A DNA stretch of 64,000 bases from Hirsutella rhossiliensis. Taxonomy: Eukaryota; Ascomycota; Sordariomycetes; Hypocreales; Ophiocordycipitaceae. The stretch's first letter is position 1. Each line of letters begins with the position of its first letter. The notes under the pieces were generated by a model that did no database searches, was not told the origin of the DNA, and saw only the letters and a program-made list of their open reading frames with translations. The translations under genes were made by a program, and so were the position numbers. The DNA is taken from positions 6,448,001 through 6,512,000 of the forward strand of contig NW_025408667.1 in assembly GCF_020360975.1 (NCBI RefSeq), given 5' to 3'. Shown here piece after piece: positions 34,981 through 47,460 of the stretch.

Positions 34981-37000
34981 CATCGTATCAAAGAGCAGAA
35001 AGTGAGGGGACCGAGTGACGGCCGACGAGCCTGGTGAAACTGGCCCGCCGTCACCCCCCGGCTCCGCGGCATGCTACACGGCATCTCCTTGAAGTTGTGG
35101 CGACGGCACAACGGATCTGGAGACACAAAGTTCGCTTCTTGCACGACGTCGTCTATCAAGAGAAGCACCTGGGGGTGCCTTGGCTGCCAACCCTGTTCCC
35201 ATGCCGTGTAACGAGGTCAGGGGGCCAAGGGAGGGGGTCAAGGCGAGGGCCGACTTTTTATCTTTTCCCATGGTCCCTTCCAGAGCCTTCCACGCATCGC
35301 AAAGGCAAGAAGGAACATGCGTGCCAGCCGCAGGAACCAGTTTCCAACGGCGGCCCCGAGAGACGTTGGGGGAGCGGGCTTGGACCATGTCTCTGTGCAA
35401 AATCACCAACACAACATGCACAGCGGGCCGCCCACCGGACCGCTGCGTCTCTTGGCCGTTGCTCTGCCTCAAAGACGACAAGTCGGATCCATGTCGTGCG
35501 CGAGCCGTGGCAACACATGGGCCATTGTCGAGCTGCGGGTGTGGAGCGCGAGACGGGCGGCTAGATGGCATTGTGCGCCCTCTCTCGCTGCCTCTGTCTC
35601 TGGCTCTCCGGTCTTTTTCTTGCCCCCATCTCGTCTCCCGTGCCAGCCAGCTGCTGCCTGGCCGTTTGCTCGCACTTACCTACAGACAGTAGACTGAAGC
35701 CAGAGTCGGACCTTGGGTGGCTCCTGTCGATCCGAATCCCACCATGCGGCTCCCATGTTCACCTCCCCCCAGCTATACTGACAGCCGGCTCTCGGTGCTG
35801 GGCCATGGGCGGCGTTTCGCGTCCGTCGGATGTGTGCGGCTCGGACATCCCGACGGTCCCAAGCACCATCGCTGGCCACGGGAAGGTGGGCGTATGCGAG
35901 CTTCCGCCTCTGCCCGTTCGAAATAGACGCCTGCTCGATGCAGGCTAGTCTGGATCAGCGTGGTAGGCAAAGACGTGGACAGACAGGCCAATCAGGGGCG
36001 TCCCAGCGGCCTGCCTCTTCACAGCCGGGACTCGGGTTCGGCATCCCACCGGCAGGTCTGCTTACTGCTTAACGCCGACCGGGAAGAGAGAGACTACATG
36101 CTTAGATCTCACCAAGCCCTGACGGCTTTGCCATTTCCAGGAACCGGCCATGCACGCCCAACGGGAGTTTGCCTGCTTCTGTCGATATGGGTCATGTACG
36201 GCACGAAGAAGAGGGCGCCAGGTCGGGGACTTTGAGTCCCGGGCCGCGACTTGTAAGGCGAAGGGCGCATGTACAGTACCGCGCATGGGTGCGTGGGTCC
36301 CATCCGGACTTCTCCTTTGGCTGGATCAGATGACTTACATGCTGCCCTGTTTCTTTGCTGTACGATCCGTCCCCGGCACGCAGAGCATCGAGGCTCCGTA
36401 TCTTGTCTACAGCATACGACGCTTTCGCCTGAAGTCGATGGGCGCACGCGGGGGGGCAAGGGAAAGGGGCGGTTTTGACGAAACATTACGTATGCGCCCC
36501 GAGTGCTTCTGTGGTATGAATGGTAGCCATAATCCTGTGTATCGTGTCCAGACCAACTTGGGGCGACAGGGGCAGGGAGGCCTTGCTTAATGCCCCTACC
36601 ACTACGAAGCCCACTTGCCTGAGCCCTAGGGCGATGGAGATGAAGTGCGTCGGCGCCGGCCCCGTCCCGGCACGCGTCGCTACATGCGGAGTACTGGACC
36701 AATCTGTCCAGAGAGCCTGGCTTCCCCTCCGATGGCCCGGGAGGATGATCAGGAGGGACGGATGTAGGTAGTTGCTCCCAGGCATGGAAAGTTTCCCCAA
36801 AACAAGGCAACCTAGAAACATTGCTAGATTTATAAACTGAACTCTGCAGGTTGGATTGCTTGGGACATGCTACGGAGACTTGCAGAGACAACCTGCGCAT
36901 ACGCTAGACTTCGGAGAACAGGCAGACACACGGAAATGCGGTCCGCGCCCAAACAAACAAACGTGCCGAATTGCCCCCATGTGCCTCCATCCCCCTCCTC

Positions 37001-37009
37001 TACGGAGTA
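37001..37009. repeat. TACGGAGTA word
   Basis: A single perfect copy in the gene-free interval, between pyrimidine-rich sequence on both sides. Confidence 0.7.
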
Positions 37010-38939
37010 TAGACCGGGGCGGATCTTGTTGTGCCGACACCGTCTTGTTGAGCCGACAGACAATATGGCGTTCACCTCGCCTTTTTGACTCGTATTCCTT
37101 TTGTCCTTATCTCTTTCGCTTCTCTCTCCTCTCCCTCCTCCTCCTGCTCCTTCTCTCCTGGTTGAAATCACTTCATCAGTATTTGATGGCCCCCCTTTCC
37201 ACACCCCCCCCCAGGTTCTCGCCAACTCCATCTGACTAACTCCCCCCCCTTTACTCATCCAACGCCCAACGAGGGACAGCTTTCGCCCCCCATTTGCCGG
37301 CCATGATTGGGCAAGCGTCCGCCAGCTGCATAACGCCGTCGTTGCCCTAAAAAGCTCCGAAAGAGCGGGACGGCGTGAAACAAGTTTGCTGCCGCGACAT
37401 GCCGTTAGACCCCCGCACCTCCCTTTCCTCTTGATCCTCGACGCTGACGGTCAACCCAGATCATTGGGCGAAGATCCCCGACTACCTCCCAAAAGAAAGC
37501 AAGCGAGAAAAAGACATGGAGAACCATGAAAGGGTGGTTACTTGCTTTCTTTTTCCCGTCTTCCTTCTCCGTTGCCTTACTGTACCTTCTTGTTGCTCTT
37601 CTTTCCTGACCGTGTCGCGCTTTTCTTTTCTACGCCGTGGCCAACTTGAACACTCTCCCTGGCTGGAACACTGAGCACACAAGCGTTGTTGCCTCGCGTG
37701 GGCGAGGCCGGGGCTCATCGCCGGATCGATTAACGCCGTGGAAGGCGCAAAGAAGAATAAGAAGATGAGAGGCACTTCTTTGATGACCCCCTTTTTTCTT
37801 CTTCAACAGCGCATAATGCGTCTCTACTGCAAGAGCTCGCGCACACGAGCATCCGCAACGCCGTTTCACCCGTCCTTGGCATGCCCCAGAAACGGGCAGA
37901 GGAAGTTAGGAAGTGAGAGAGGGGAGGCAGTGCAGGCACGTCGCATTCCGTCTCGACGGGTAAGAAGAGAGGACTCGCCCACGGGGCTCCGCACTCGGCC
38001 GGCGCCAGATGCCGAGGGGACTTTGGGGCCCTCAATGACGAGCCGGTTGCCCACATGACAGGACAGCTTCGCCCACGCCCCTTGCTCGCCACCATGGCCC
38101 AAGGATTCGGGGGGTACGGAGTGCAGAAGGCACCATGTCGGCCCAATGACACGGCCCTGGGAAACGGAACTTGTCCAGCCCAGTACTGTACACATGCACC
38201 CTTAGCTGGGCTCACAAGGCTCATTAGCCCGCAAACGCCGGTGTTGTCTCTCTTTTTCGACTCACCCAATCTCTCCGTTACGGGACCTGTCATGTTCTCC
38301 TGTTTGGACGACAAGTCGAAGACATTCACCGGGAAGAAGAAAGTTGACGACGCAAGGGGCCCGTCCTTGGAGCCTACAGGGGCTGGTCTAAGCCAAAGAA
38401 ACACTGCCCGCCGGGCCCCAGGAACCTTTATGACACACATATGTCGCTGACGATATTCGTTTTCTGCCCCTCTCACGAGACGGCATTGGAGAAGGACAGG
38501 GGGTGTGTGATCAATACGACCCGTTTCATGGACACCATGGTTCCACTCCCCTCTGCGCTCGAATCGCCTCTCCTAGTCCTTTGCACTCTATCTTGGTTTT
38601 GCTTTTCTTTTCGTCAATTTTTTTTCCTTGCTGTATTTCCTTCCCTCTTTCAGCTGCCTCACTTCACGCCCGCTTCCCACCGACTTCCTCAGCCGGGTCG
38701 GGACTCTGACATCCCGGGCAGATACAGACGCCCATCGCGAGATCGGCGCCATTGGCTTGGACATTACCCCCTATTGGGACATCGCTTGGAGGCCCAGTCT
38801 AGCTACGCTGATTACCCGCCCTCATTGTTACCTCAAAAGCAAATTAATGCAGCTTATGTAGGCGAGCTGTGCTGTATATTCCCGCCAACCCGGAATCCAA
38901 ACACATACACATTATTTTGTGCCTATATATATACACACG

Positions 38940-38948
38940 TACTCCGTA
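38940..38948. repeat. TACTCCGTA word
   Basis: A single perfect copy directly after an AT/AC simple repeat (tatatatatacacacgtac). Confidence 0.7.
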
Positions 38949-40913
38949 CGGGGCCCATCTATGGTGATGGGCCTGCACAAGATGCGTATTCCTACATCTC
39001 GCAGAACCATATTGGGTTTACGGGGGCGACTCGAGTTGGTCAAATCAAGCATCTGCCGCACCGAATGTAGACACAGTCCGCGAGCCCTTGTCAAGCGCGC
39101 GTCCGGCCACCGCGATGGATCAAGGACGAGCCCCGTTCCCCCGTCTCCTCTTTTCCCCATGGCTCGGAAAACCTCCGATCAACCACAGCACCCTGTCTAG
39201 CCCATTGAAGAAGCCCCTCCACTTAGATCTGGCAAAGGGCTTTGACAACCTAGACACAATCACCTCGCTCGCTCGATGATACCCACTGTCTGCCTCCTTC
39301 TTCCGAGATCGGGCTGCGGCAGGGTCGCGAGGATACGACGCTGTCCACGGGGATGGATACTGCTTCCAGATCCTCCCCTCTTCATGGTGTTATTCTTCCT
39401 ACGGCGCCGGCGGCGGGGAACTGCGGCCCCACTGCCGTCGTCTGGTAATCGACCTTCTTCTTTTTTTTTCTTGCGAGGGCATATTTCCTTTGCCCTCTGG
39501 CCCCGTCCTCGGGACCGGTCGATTAGAGCCGGTTCCCCCCTGGTTGTGGTTAGTTCGCGCTGCGTCCAGGCTGATGGGCGCACCCTCAGCAGATCGGGAT
39601 AACGACGGCGCCATGACGCTGACAGCACCGGGGGGAGGGGGGTCCGCGGCACTTTGGAGGCAGTCGAGAGAATTACAGAGAGAGTAAGGTGCCGCGGGAT
39701 CCCCGCTCGACCAGCTGGTGGAGTCTAAGGGGGAATCGCATCAGACAGGGCGGCGAGAACTATGGGGAAGATGGACGGGGCCGGTAAGGCTCGCGGATGT
39801 CCCTCTCTTCCCAGCATATCTCGTCATCTTGCCACGACATCGAACCATCTCATCGGCCAGCTCCAAGCTCGTTATCTGCTCGCTCTTGTTTGTCTTTTTG
39901 TTTCGATCCCCCGGAGCCACAAATGAAAGGGGCCGCGTCCCCGGGCCGAGACCCGTGCAAGAGTCACAACCTGCTCCTTCAACTTTACATGGCGAATTGC
40001 AAAGGCCTGTGTGAGAGAAGGCATAAGTGTCAATTGACAGCATGCTCTTAACTTGGCGCGACCACATTTTTGCGTGGTCAAACGGCACACCGACCGTCTG
40101 ACTTTGACAGCCTGCCTACGTCAAATGAGGGTCCATGTCATAAAACGATTGATCTGTGTCCCCGTCTCGATATATGCCCATCATCGCCTCAACTCCATGT
40201 ACAACTTGAAAGGGGCATTCCCCGCGCCCCCTGAATAAGCTGCGCTGGTCGATGTGGAGCATCCTCGTCATCCCAGAGCGCGCCGCGGCGAGTCCGCCTT
40301 GGCAGACACGCGGGGCTTCAGTCGGGCAGCCAAACTATCAGCCCCTAAGGGGTGGAAAAAGCACGATGTAGTAACGAGGTATGTCAGATCGCAGCTAGGA
40401 CGCCACAAGGGCAATCCAGGGGGACAACTCGCTTCATCATGATCCGGGTTAGTCGTCCCGTCCAACGCCGCTGGTCACTGCCACACAGTCTGCACTCCGT
40501 TGAAAAATATGTACAACAGCTGACCCAGAGTTGACGTTGCGGTCACATTGGATCTGCAGTGGCCTGCTTTCGTTGGCGATGTCGATGGGACCCCCTTTTC
40601 GGGGCAATGAAGCTGTTTGACTCGCTGTCTCTTGCATTCAACGCAAGTGTCAACGCCTAGTCAAGGCGGTGGAACCGACAGCTGTTTTTTATTATTTTAC
40701 CGCAAGAGCCAAGTGCAAATGGCCAAGGAGGTTGTTTCCGTACAGGAAGATTAGAAAGAGAAAAAGAGCGGTCAACATGAGAAAAGGAAAAGATTACACA
40801 TATCAACTCATTGACAAGGTGGCGTCGAACATTTATGATCGCTCTAGATGATTGAAGTGTCCACGCTCAATCACGAAAGCCAGGCCGCAGGGGCAGCTCT
40901 CAAATTCCCCAAC

Positions 40914-42567
40914 TCAGGCGGCCAAGGATTCCTCGATCTCGTCCCGAAAGTCAGCTAACTTTTTAGCCAAGCTCTCCCCCTTGGTCTTCATCGCGCGGGA
41001 CGAAATGTCGACGACCTCAGAGAACATGGAGTTGCAATCTGCTCCCCCACCCGCCGCCTGCTCCTCGTCATTGCGGAGACCTGGCAACAGCCTCGCTATC
41101 GATTCGCGAAGGCGCGCGAGGAGCTCCTCGCCCAACTGGACCGTGAGTGACAGCTGAAGCGTCGGCATTGAATCCACAGTGAACGTGCCAACCGTGACGT
41201 CGGGGAGCTTCCAGGATTTAAACCGCGCGCCCGACTTTGCGTGCGGGAGCTCGAGGCGCAGGAGGGAAAAGACCCTCTGGTACAAGTCGAGCAGGCGGAC
41301 GTAGACGGAGAGGACAAACATGGAGTTTCCGGGATCTGAGCCGTCCAGGAAAGTGTCTTCCTTAAAGTCCTTCTTAGACAGGCGCTCTAGGATCTTGGCC
41401 ACGCTCCCGGAGAGATCGTACATTTCGTCAATGGGGAATGGAACGCCATCGGCCGCGAATGGTCCGTTGCCTGCCCCCCCCTGCTGCTGCGGCAGGATGG
41501 ACGCAAGCGCCAGCAGACGAGCGTTGATGTTCGACAGCTGCGCCATCCAGTCGGGCTCTTGATTCTTTGCTTCCTGGTCGGGGTCGGGGTCGACCGGTCT
41601 CAGTTCAATTTGTCGGCGTCGGGGCTTCGATCGCCTTTGCTGACGACTCTCAGAGTTGAAGACTTCAGGTACGCAAAGCGATCTCCTTGCAACTGTGATA
41701 GGTTCGACACGATGGAACTGATTCCCGACACCCTCTGCAAAGGAGGTGGGTGGCGCTTGATGATATGTTTCTAGTGGGGCAGCAAGGTGCTGTTCCCAAT
41801 GCTCTAGGAATGGGCCTGGGTCGTGATATGCTTCGACTGCTCCGTGTATCGCAGACAAGTGGTCTGCTTGTGAATGCGTCAGAAATTCTGGATGTCCAAA
41901 GTCGTATCCAAAGTTCCCAAGGTCTAGGGAGGCTTCGGGTCCCACGGCGGAATGAGTTGTTGTGGTGAGTTCCTCAGTCTGAGGAGTTGACGAGTCTGCC
42001 TCGCCTGAAGGGGTGAGCCGTTGGTCAAATATATTCGGTGCCGTCGACGAGTTATGAAGAACACGCCGACATGGGGAACTTACCTGTTTCGGGCTGAGCC
42101 GTATTCAGTTCACCCCCGGTTCTCCGTCTCTTCTGAGTCCTCCGTTCAGCCAGTGGCCCCTGGCTGTCTGTGTGGGGGAGCTGTTGTTGATTTGACGGAG
42201 TTATGTGCAATTGGTAAAGCTGCTGATGAGCCTGTTGCTCCAGCTGTTGTTGCTGTGGTTGCTGTGGTTGCTGTGGTTGTTGGGGTTGTTGCTGCTGTTG
42301 CAGTGGCTGCGACTGCGGCTGTGGGTTTGGCTGCTGCTGCTCCTGTTGCTGCTGGCGTCGATGCTGATGCTGGGGCTTCTTATATCGCAAAGATGGACTA
42401 GACTTGCACTCGGCGTGTAGTCGGACGCAGCGCTCGCAAGCCTCGTCGGCAACACGCTTGCAGCTGAGCTTCTGGAGGTGGCAGCGATCGCAGGCTTTCC
42501 TAATCACATTATCGGCCATGGTCATAACCAATCTTTTTCGGCGCGGGTCGAGGCGGACAAGAGACAT
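40914..42567 (-). CDS. Zn2Cys6 transcription factor with polyglutamine linker
   Basis: Two exons (42567-42084 and 42004-40914) separated by a 79-bp intron (GTAAGT..TTCAG) join in frame to give about 524 residues. The binuclear zinc cluster has the spacing CX2CX6CX7CX2CX6C and reads ACDRCHLQKLSCKR then ACERCVRLHAEC (about residues 25-55). A basic RYKKPQHQHRRQ segment follows and then a long Gln/Pro-rich tract, an NLS-like RRTQKRRR, and a helical C-terminal half (DLSGSVAKILERLSKKD and beyond). The head resembles the AflR-like class often found with secondary-metabolite genes, but no biosynthetic genes are nearby. It should bind CGG-containing DNA in the nucleus; targets are unknown. Internal ATGs at codons 15 and 17 are alternative starts. 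Confidence 0.88.
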
Positions 42568-45500
42568 GTAGTTGGTTTAAGAAGACGTTGCCGAAGTAGG
42601 AGAGACACCAGGACCATGCAACCGGCCGCGGGAGATTCACTCCCTTCCTCTTGCCGCGTTTTCTGGTTCCTTGAGACAGAAGATGATCATTTCATTGGCC
42701 CTCGGTCATATGCTTGAGCGAACCCAGACCACCGGTTCGACACAAACGGCTGATGACTGGCCTCGGGTTTGATACACCGTTGGCGATGTAGAGAACCCTC
42801 CTTCTCTCGCTACCACTGGACAATCTCCAACCGTGGAGCTTGGCTAGACGAGACAGCGTCCTCTGCCCAGAAGACGGAGAGGTCTGGGCTTACACACCCG
42901 TTCCTGCAGATGCTCGCCTAATCAGCTTCTCGGCTCTTCATGTTGCCGCCTCGAAGGGTTCTCCGAATGGAAACACATCTACACTTTGAGACAGCCTGCC
43001 CGATCGTCTTAAGCTTGACCCGGCCCGCTGGGTCGGTCTCGCCACAAGGCCCAAAAGAGGAGGTACGGCGGGCGGTGAACAGCGGAAAGCTGATGGGACT
43101 CTTACTGTCTTTGGTCAATCGCTTCGAAGTATCGCGTAGACGTGTAGCTCCGGGGTTCATATCATCCCAGCAGTAAACCTCGCTTTAAGACGGATACCTC
43201 TGCTTCCTGTCCCGTCCTTGTCCGCTTTTGTAACACCAAATTCCTCCAACTGGAAGCGCAATGGACTCGTGCTCAAGCGATGTCTCCGGATCGCTGGATC
43301 GTTGATGGCAACGTGGAACAGCGAGAGTCGACGTTGTTTGGAGTTTCCATGCCAAATCTGGTACGTGTCCTAGAAGAACACCCCACCCTCACCCTACCGT
43401 AGGCGGCTGTGTGCATGCCGTGTGTATGGTATCACGGCTTGTATCCGTGTGACCAGGTCGACTCGGGCTCAGCAGATGAGCAGGAATAATAAGGTACGGG
43501 GGCTTTCCCCGTGGCTGTAAAGTCTGATTGGGAGCTTAAAACGGATGAACATGTTCGGGAGCAACTCTTTTCTGCGTCTCGTTTGTAGCGCCCAGACCGC
43601 CATCAGCTCCCGGAGGTTGCCTTCCGAGTCGACGAACACCGGCGTCTGGTCATGATTCAGTCAATTTCTGTCAAGTGCTGCACCCATCCATACACGTGGC
43701 CATGCCCGCTTCTGAGACGGGATTCGAGCTCGTTTGGCAGCTTGCTCAATGTTCGCGCACGTGTCTGTGTCGGGTAGTTGGGCAGGGGATGGATGCCCCG
43801 GTAATCCACATTATACGAAGCGAGATGATAATAGAAGGTCAGGGAACGCCTCGTAGCGATCTGAGTGCAGAAGTCTGGTGTCTCGGCATGGGTTGCCCTC
43901 ACCAAAAAACAATGTCAGTTGCTCGCTCAGCGTGCAGAAGCGAAATGCCGGACACGATGGAAAGAATCAAAGCAGCATCACGGGTACATGCCACGACGTA
44001 TTCCCGAGTCCTGCGAATCCCGATTTCGACCTCGTCCAGGTTCGCGTAACGTGGCTGCTTTCTCGCGTCCCGGATTTTCGGGATGAGGCAGAGGACCGAC
44101 GCGGCGGCTCTACTTCTTAAGCAAGAGGTCGCGTCACTTTTGCGCGTCACGGTTGCTCGCTCGTTGGAGGCGGGCCGACGGCAAAACACCATGTTTTCAT
44201 CAGGCATGCGAAGCAGCCAGCCGGACCTTGGTGGGGACGGCCTTCCCAAAATCCGTGGCTAGTAGCCCCGGGAAGTACTCGAGTGCTAAGTTCCATATAT
44301 GAGCTTCTCTCAAAACGGCTCCCAGTGGCATGCATAGACGTGAGCAGAGTGTCTGGCTGCCGTGTTCGGCAACGCAGTGTTCAAACAATATACCGAAGAC
44401 GATAATCACCCTCAATGTCTTTTTTGTTGAAGAATCGTTCTTGTTTCACAAGACTTTAAACTGTTGGGCCAGGGTCAGCGATGTTCGGGACCGTGGATGG
44501 TCGCACAGCACACGGCAGTGGCGAAATCGGGCTCCGCAAGTTCGGCCATGAAGCATGTCTTCAAGACACGAAGTGGACGGATACTGATCTCGGGGCCTTG
44601 TTGGTGCCTCGAACTGCACGGCGCAACACTTGAAAGAGGTAAGGGACGCCTTCTGCGTTATGGTACTGTGGCGTTGACTCAAGCGAAGGGGGCGTGAGAA
44701 GCGGCACTGCATTGTACTTGGTAGCGACGATGGTTGTGTAACGAAGCAAAGCTCGTGGTAAAACAAATGAGGAAAAACTGGCGGTGAAGAAGTCGTTTCT
44801 GTACTTGTACGAAGTGTCCTGGTTCCATTTGTTCCACGCCTCATCTACGAGGCACGCCGGAGCTGGTGTTCCTCAAGAGGGGCTTCGCTATCAGAGAACT
44901 CGCAGATGTTGCCGAAATGGAAGAATGAGCATTCTATAGCCACCTAATTCTGTTCTCGCGCACATTGATGTCCCGTGAAATGATGTGCACCTAGTGTCAG
45001 TTTTTACCATGGCCATGATGCCTACGCAGAGCGGCTTGTCTAGAAATCAGCTTTGTTTTCATGTCTCCTTGAACGTTGGCTATTGGTGCAGTGGACACGC
45101 TCCAGGGGCTTCATACATCTCTGAGGCAACGACAGAGCAAAGCCCGAGGTCAGGTCGAGTTCATCTCGAAGCATGCGATGCTTGGAGAAGTTGCTGGGTC
45201 CACACGGGAGTGTGCTGTGTCGAAGCAAGCACGGGGTTCGACCGAGAAATGCTTGTAGCCATGGCGAGGCAGAGAAGAGCTGACCATCTCCGCCGCCGGG
45301 GAGATATCGAGTGTGAAACCATCTCCCTTCTCAACGCGTTGGCAGCTGGGTTGAAAGGGTCTGTGCAGAACGACGACGCTTTGTCAAGCTGAACAGGCAG
45401 TAGGGCCGTGGGTGCAATTTTCGACAGCAACTTTGTGCTGTTCAGAGTCGCGGCCTGAAATCCCGAGGCGCACTCTATATTCTGTTAGCTGCCTTTCTCC

Positions 45501-46137
45501 TTTGCGTCCGTCGCCGTCAAACACCCACAGGTCGGTTGCATGTACGCCTGGAGGCAGTCAAATGGTCCTTTGTAGCATAAGCAGCCCATATGTCATCCAG
45601 TAGCTGGTGCGACGAATCGAAGTGGAACTAGAAGCGACGGTGACGGTCCCTCAGAGTCGGTATCGAGATCAGAGGCGGTGCACAGGCCGTCCTTGGCAGC
45701 GCTGATGCCATTCATGGGCGGCGCTCCTCGAGTTGTCATCTCGATGGAGGATTCTCCTCTGGGTGGTCGACGTCGACGTCGGGGCACGGTTGCCAAGTCG
45801 GGTCTTTCCAGGGACTGCTCGTCGGCTCTTCAGATCTAAGATGGCTGGCGGGATTGCTCCACGACATTTGGGCGTGCCAGCGTCAAGGGCGAAAGAAACA
45901 AGAAATGACGCAGCAGCTGGAGGCAAGCTTCCCAATCGCAGAACGCATCGTCCACGTGGCCGCTGCTCAAGGCGCGCCTGCCACCACAACAGATCACGCC
46001 GTCTTCACACCTCGTCCACTTCTCTCTGTGACCCCCGTCTTCCGCTCCAGCTTAGCTTGAGCCGTATAGATATACGGCGCGAGCCCGCCCTGCCCTCGTT
46101 CTCTGTTTTGGCCATCATCCATTCGCCAGGCTGAGGT
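42568..46137. other. Gap between the Zn2Cys6 regulator and the kinase-like gene
   Basis: No intact gene is recognised. On the minus strand at about 43660-43485 a frame of 64 codons reads protein-like (PVFVDSEGNLRELMAVWALQ, then KELLPNMFIRFKLPI) up to a TGA, without a start codon. It could be an exon or a worn fragment. Another minus-strand frame (44446-44844) has no domain. The final 400 bases probably form the leader of the gene at 46138. Confidence 0.35.
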
Positions 46138-47460
46138 ATGAAGAGAGGTGCTTGTCACTCTTCGGACCTTGAACCTTTCTCCTCCGTCTCGTCAGCCTCG
46201 TTCGTCTTTAGGCCGGACTCTCCGCTTTCTTCTCTTCTTTCTCCCGCACGACCAGAAATGGACCCTCCGACGGCCGATTCCGCTGCTATGAAGTTGGAGC
46301 GTGCTGTGATGCTTCGCGACATTGCAGCTGGCGGGGCAGATAGGTCTCTGGCGCCCACTGATGAAAAGGAACCCAAGATTGGGCCTCCGCTCGGCGGTGC
46401 CAACGTTGTTAGGCCGGGCCGCACAGCTAGCAAGGGGCGCCGCTCTCGGGGAGAGGACAGAGGCCCCAAGTACCCGTCAACTCTTCCAGCGAAGCGGTCC
46501 AATCTCAAGGCCGACTTGGACGAAGTCGCTGGCCATGGCAGCCGGCCGCGGGTTGGAGATGCCCCTTACTTTCCCTCGGGTGGGTTGAAAGAGAGTGTGC
46601 CTGTCGCGGCTGGTGCCGTTAGCAGTCTTGACGCAGCACCCGCTCCGAATCGCCATACCGTCTACCTTTCGAGTCTCCTGCGAGATCGAGATTTCCAACT
46701 TATACTAGTGCCGACAGGGACAAGGCAAGGTGCGCCTATCGCCAAGATTCACGACCGCCGCATCACAGACATTGGTCTCCTCATCAACGACACTGTTCGC
46801 ATATATTCCAACTTGCCCACCTTGTCCTTGTCCATACCTCGGGCCGTGGAAGCGAATGAGCGGCTCCATGCGCCCGATGTAGACCTCGACCTGGTCGCTC
46901 ACGGCTCTCTGTTGGAGGATGTCTGGTCGGGACTTGCAGACGAAACTAAGCACGATATTGCGCGCCAGCTCCGCAAGTTGGTCGAGCAACTGCGCAAGAC
47001 TCCGCAAGACGCCCACCATGACGGGCGACGACTCTTGGGCTCCGCCTTTTCAGACAAGTACTCGTTGATGCTCGACAGATCCCGGGGAACCACTCATTGG
47101 GACATCGGGAGCACTCCCACGCCGCGCCAGTTTGTCGCTTTCCTTACCTCGACAATGCACCCCAACGCGCCTGTCGACGTAACCGCCTCGATAACGGCTC
47201 AGCTACAACATTCTGGACGCATTGTCCTTTCGCACAGCGAGCTCAGCCCAAAAAACATCATCGTGAACAACGGGGTGATTGTTAGCATTATTGGGTGGGA
47301 CTACGGCGGCTGGTACCCGGAATGGTGGGATTATGTCAAGTTCTTCGAAGCTGGCACCAAGCTCCACGACTGGCACAGCTATGCCGACGAAATCTTCGAG
47401 AAGAAGTTTCGGCAAGAACTGGTGGCGTACCAGGCTCTCATGCGGTGCCACACGTCGTGA
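46138..47460 (+). CDS. Aminoglycoside phosphotransferase-like protein, probable pseudokinase
   Basis: A single exon of 440 codons. The N-terminal 160 residues are low-complexity and basic. The C-terminal part has the layout of fungal APH/choline-kinase-like proteins: a helical segment, SHSELSPKNIIV at residues 365-376, IIGWDYGGWYPEWWDYVKFF from 384, and a C-terminal helix with DEIFEKKFRQELV. In active members the first motif is HGDLSPxNI and the second is IIDWE. Here the catalytic Asp is Glu (E368, after S367), Asn373 is kept, and the metal-binding Asp is Gly (G386). The protein is therefore unlikely to be a normal kinase. The frame is intact, so it may be expressed with another role. The internal ATG at 46258 is an alternative start. 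Confidence 0.72.
   Translation: MKRGACHSSDLEPFSSVSSASFVFRPDSPLSSLLSPARPEMDPPTADSAAMKLERAVMLRDIAAGGADRSLAPTDEKEPKIGPPLGGANVVRPGRTASKGRRSRGEDRGPKYPSTLPAKRSNLKADLDEVAGHGSRPRVGDAPYFPSGGLKESVPVAAGAVSSLDAAPAPNRHTVYLSSLLRDRDFQLILVPTGTRQGAPIAKIHDRRITDIGLLINDTVRIYSNLPTLSLSIPRAVEANERLHAPDVDLDLVAHGSLLEDVWSGLADETKHDIARQLRKLVEQLRKTPQDAHHDGRRLLGSAFSDKYSLMLDRSRGTTHWDIGSTPTPRQFVAFLTSTMHPNAPVDVTASITAQLQHSGRIVLSHSELSPKNIIVNNGVIVSIIGWDYGGWYPEWWDYVKFFEAGTKLHDWHSYADEIFEKKFRQELVAYQALMRCHTS

Larger units (their letters stand above)
34981..40913. other. Gene-free interval, part 4
   Basis: The longest frames (36109-36900 and 37730-38476, both on the minus strand, about 250 codons each) lack domains and have mixed composition. 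I regard them as chance. A strongly CT-rich tract at 37100-37160 and a T/CT-rich tract at 38590-38670 resemble leaders or introns. Perfect TACGGAGTA/TACTCCGTA words are at 37001 and 38940. The last few hundred bases are the 3' side of the Zn2Cys6 gene. Confidence 0.4.

Noticed and set aside
36109..36900. 263-codon minus-strand frame
   Set aside because: No recognisable motif, no leader-like sequence, mixed composition. The length is within chance for the number of frames examined.
37730..38476. 248-codon minus-strand frame
   Set aside because: No domain, unusual Cys/Ser/Arg composition, and competing frames on the other strand over the same bases.
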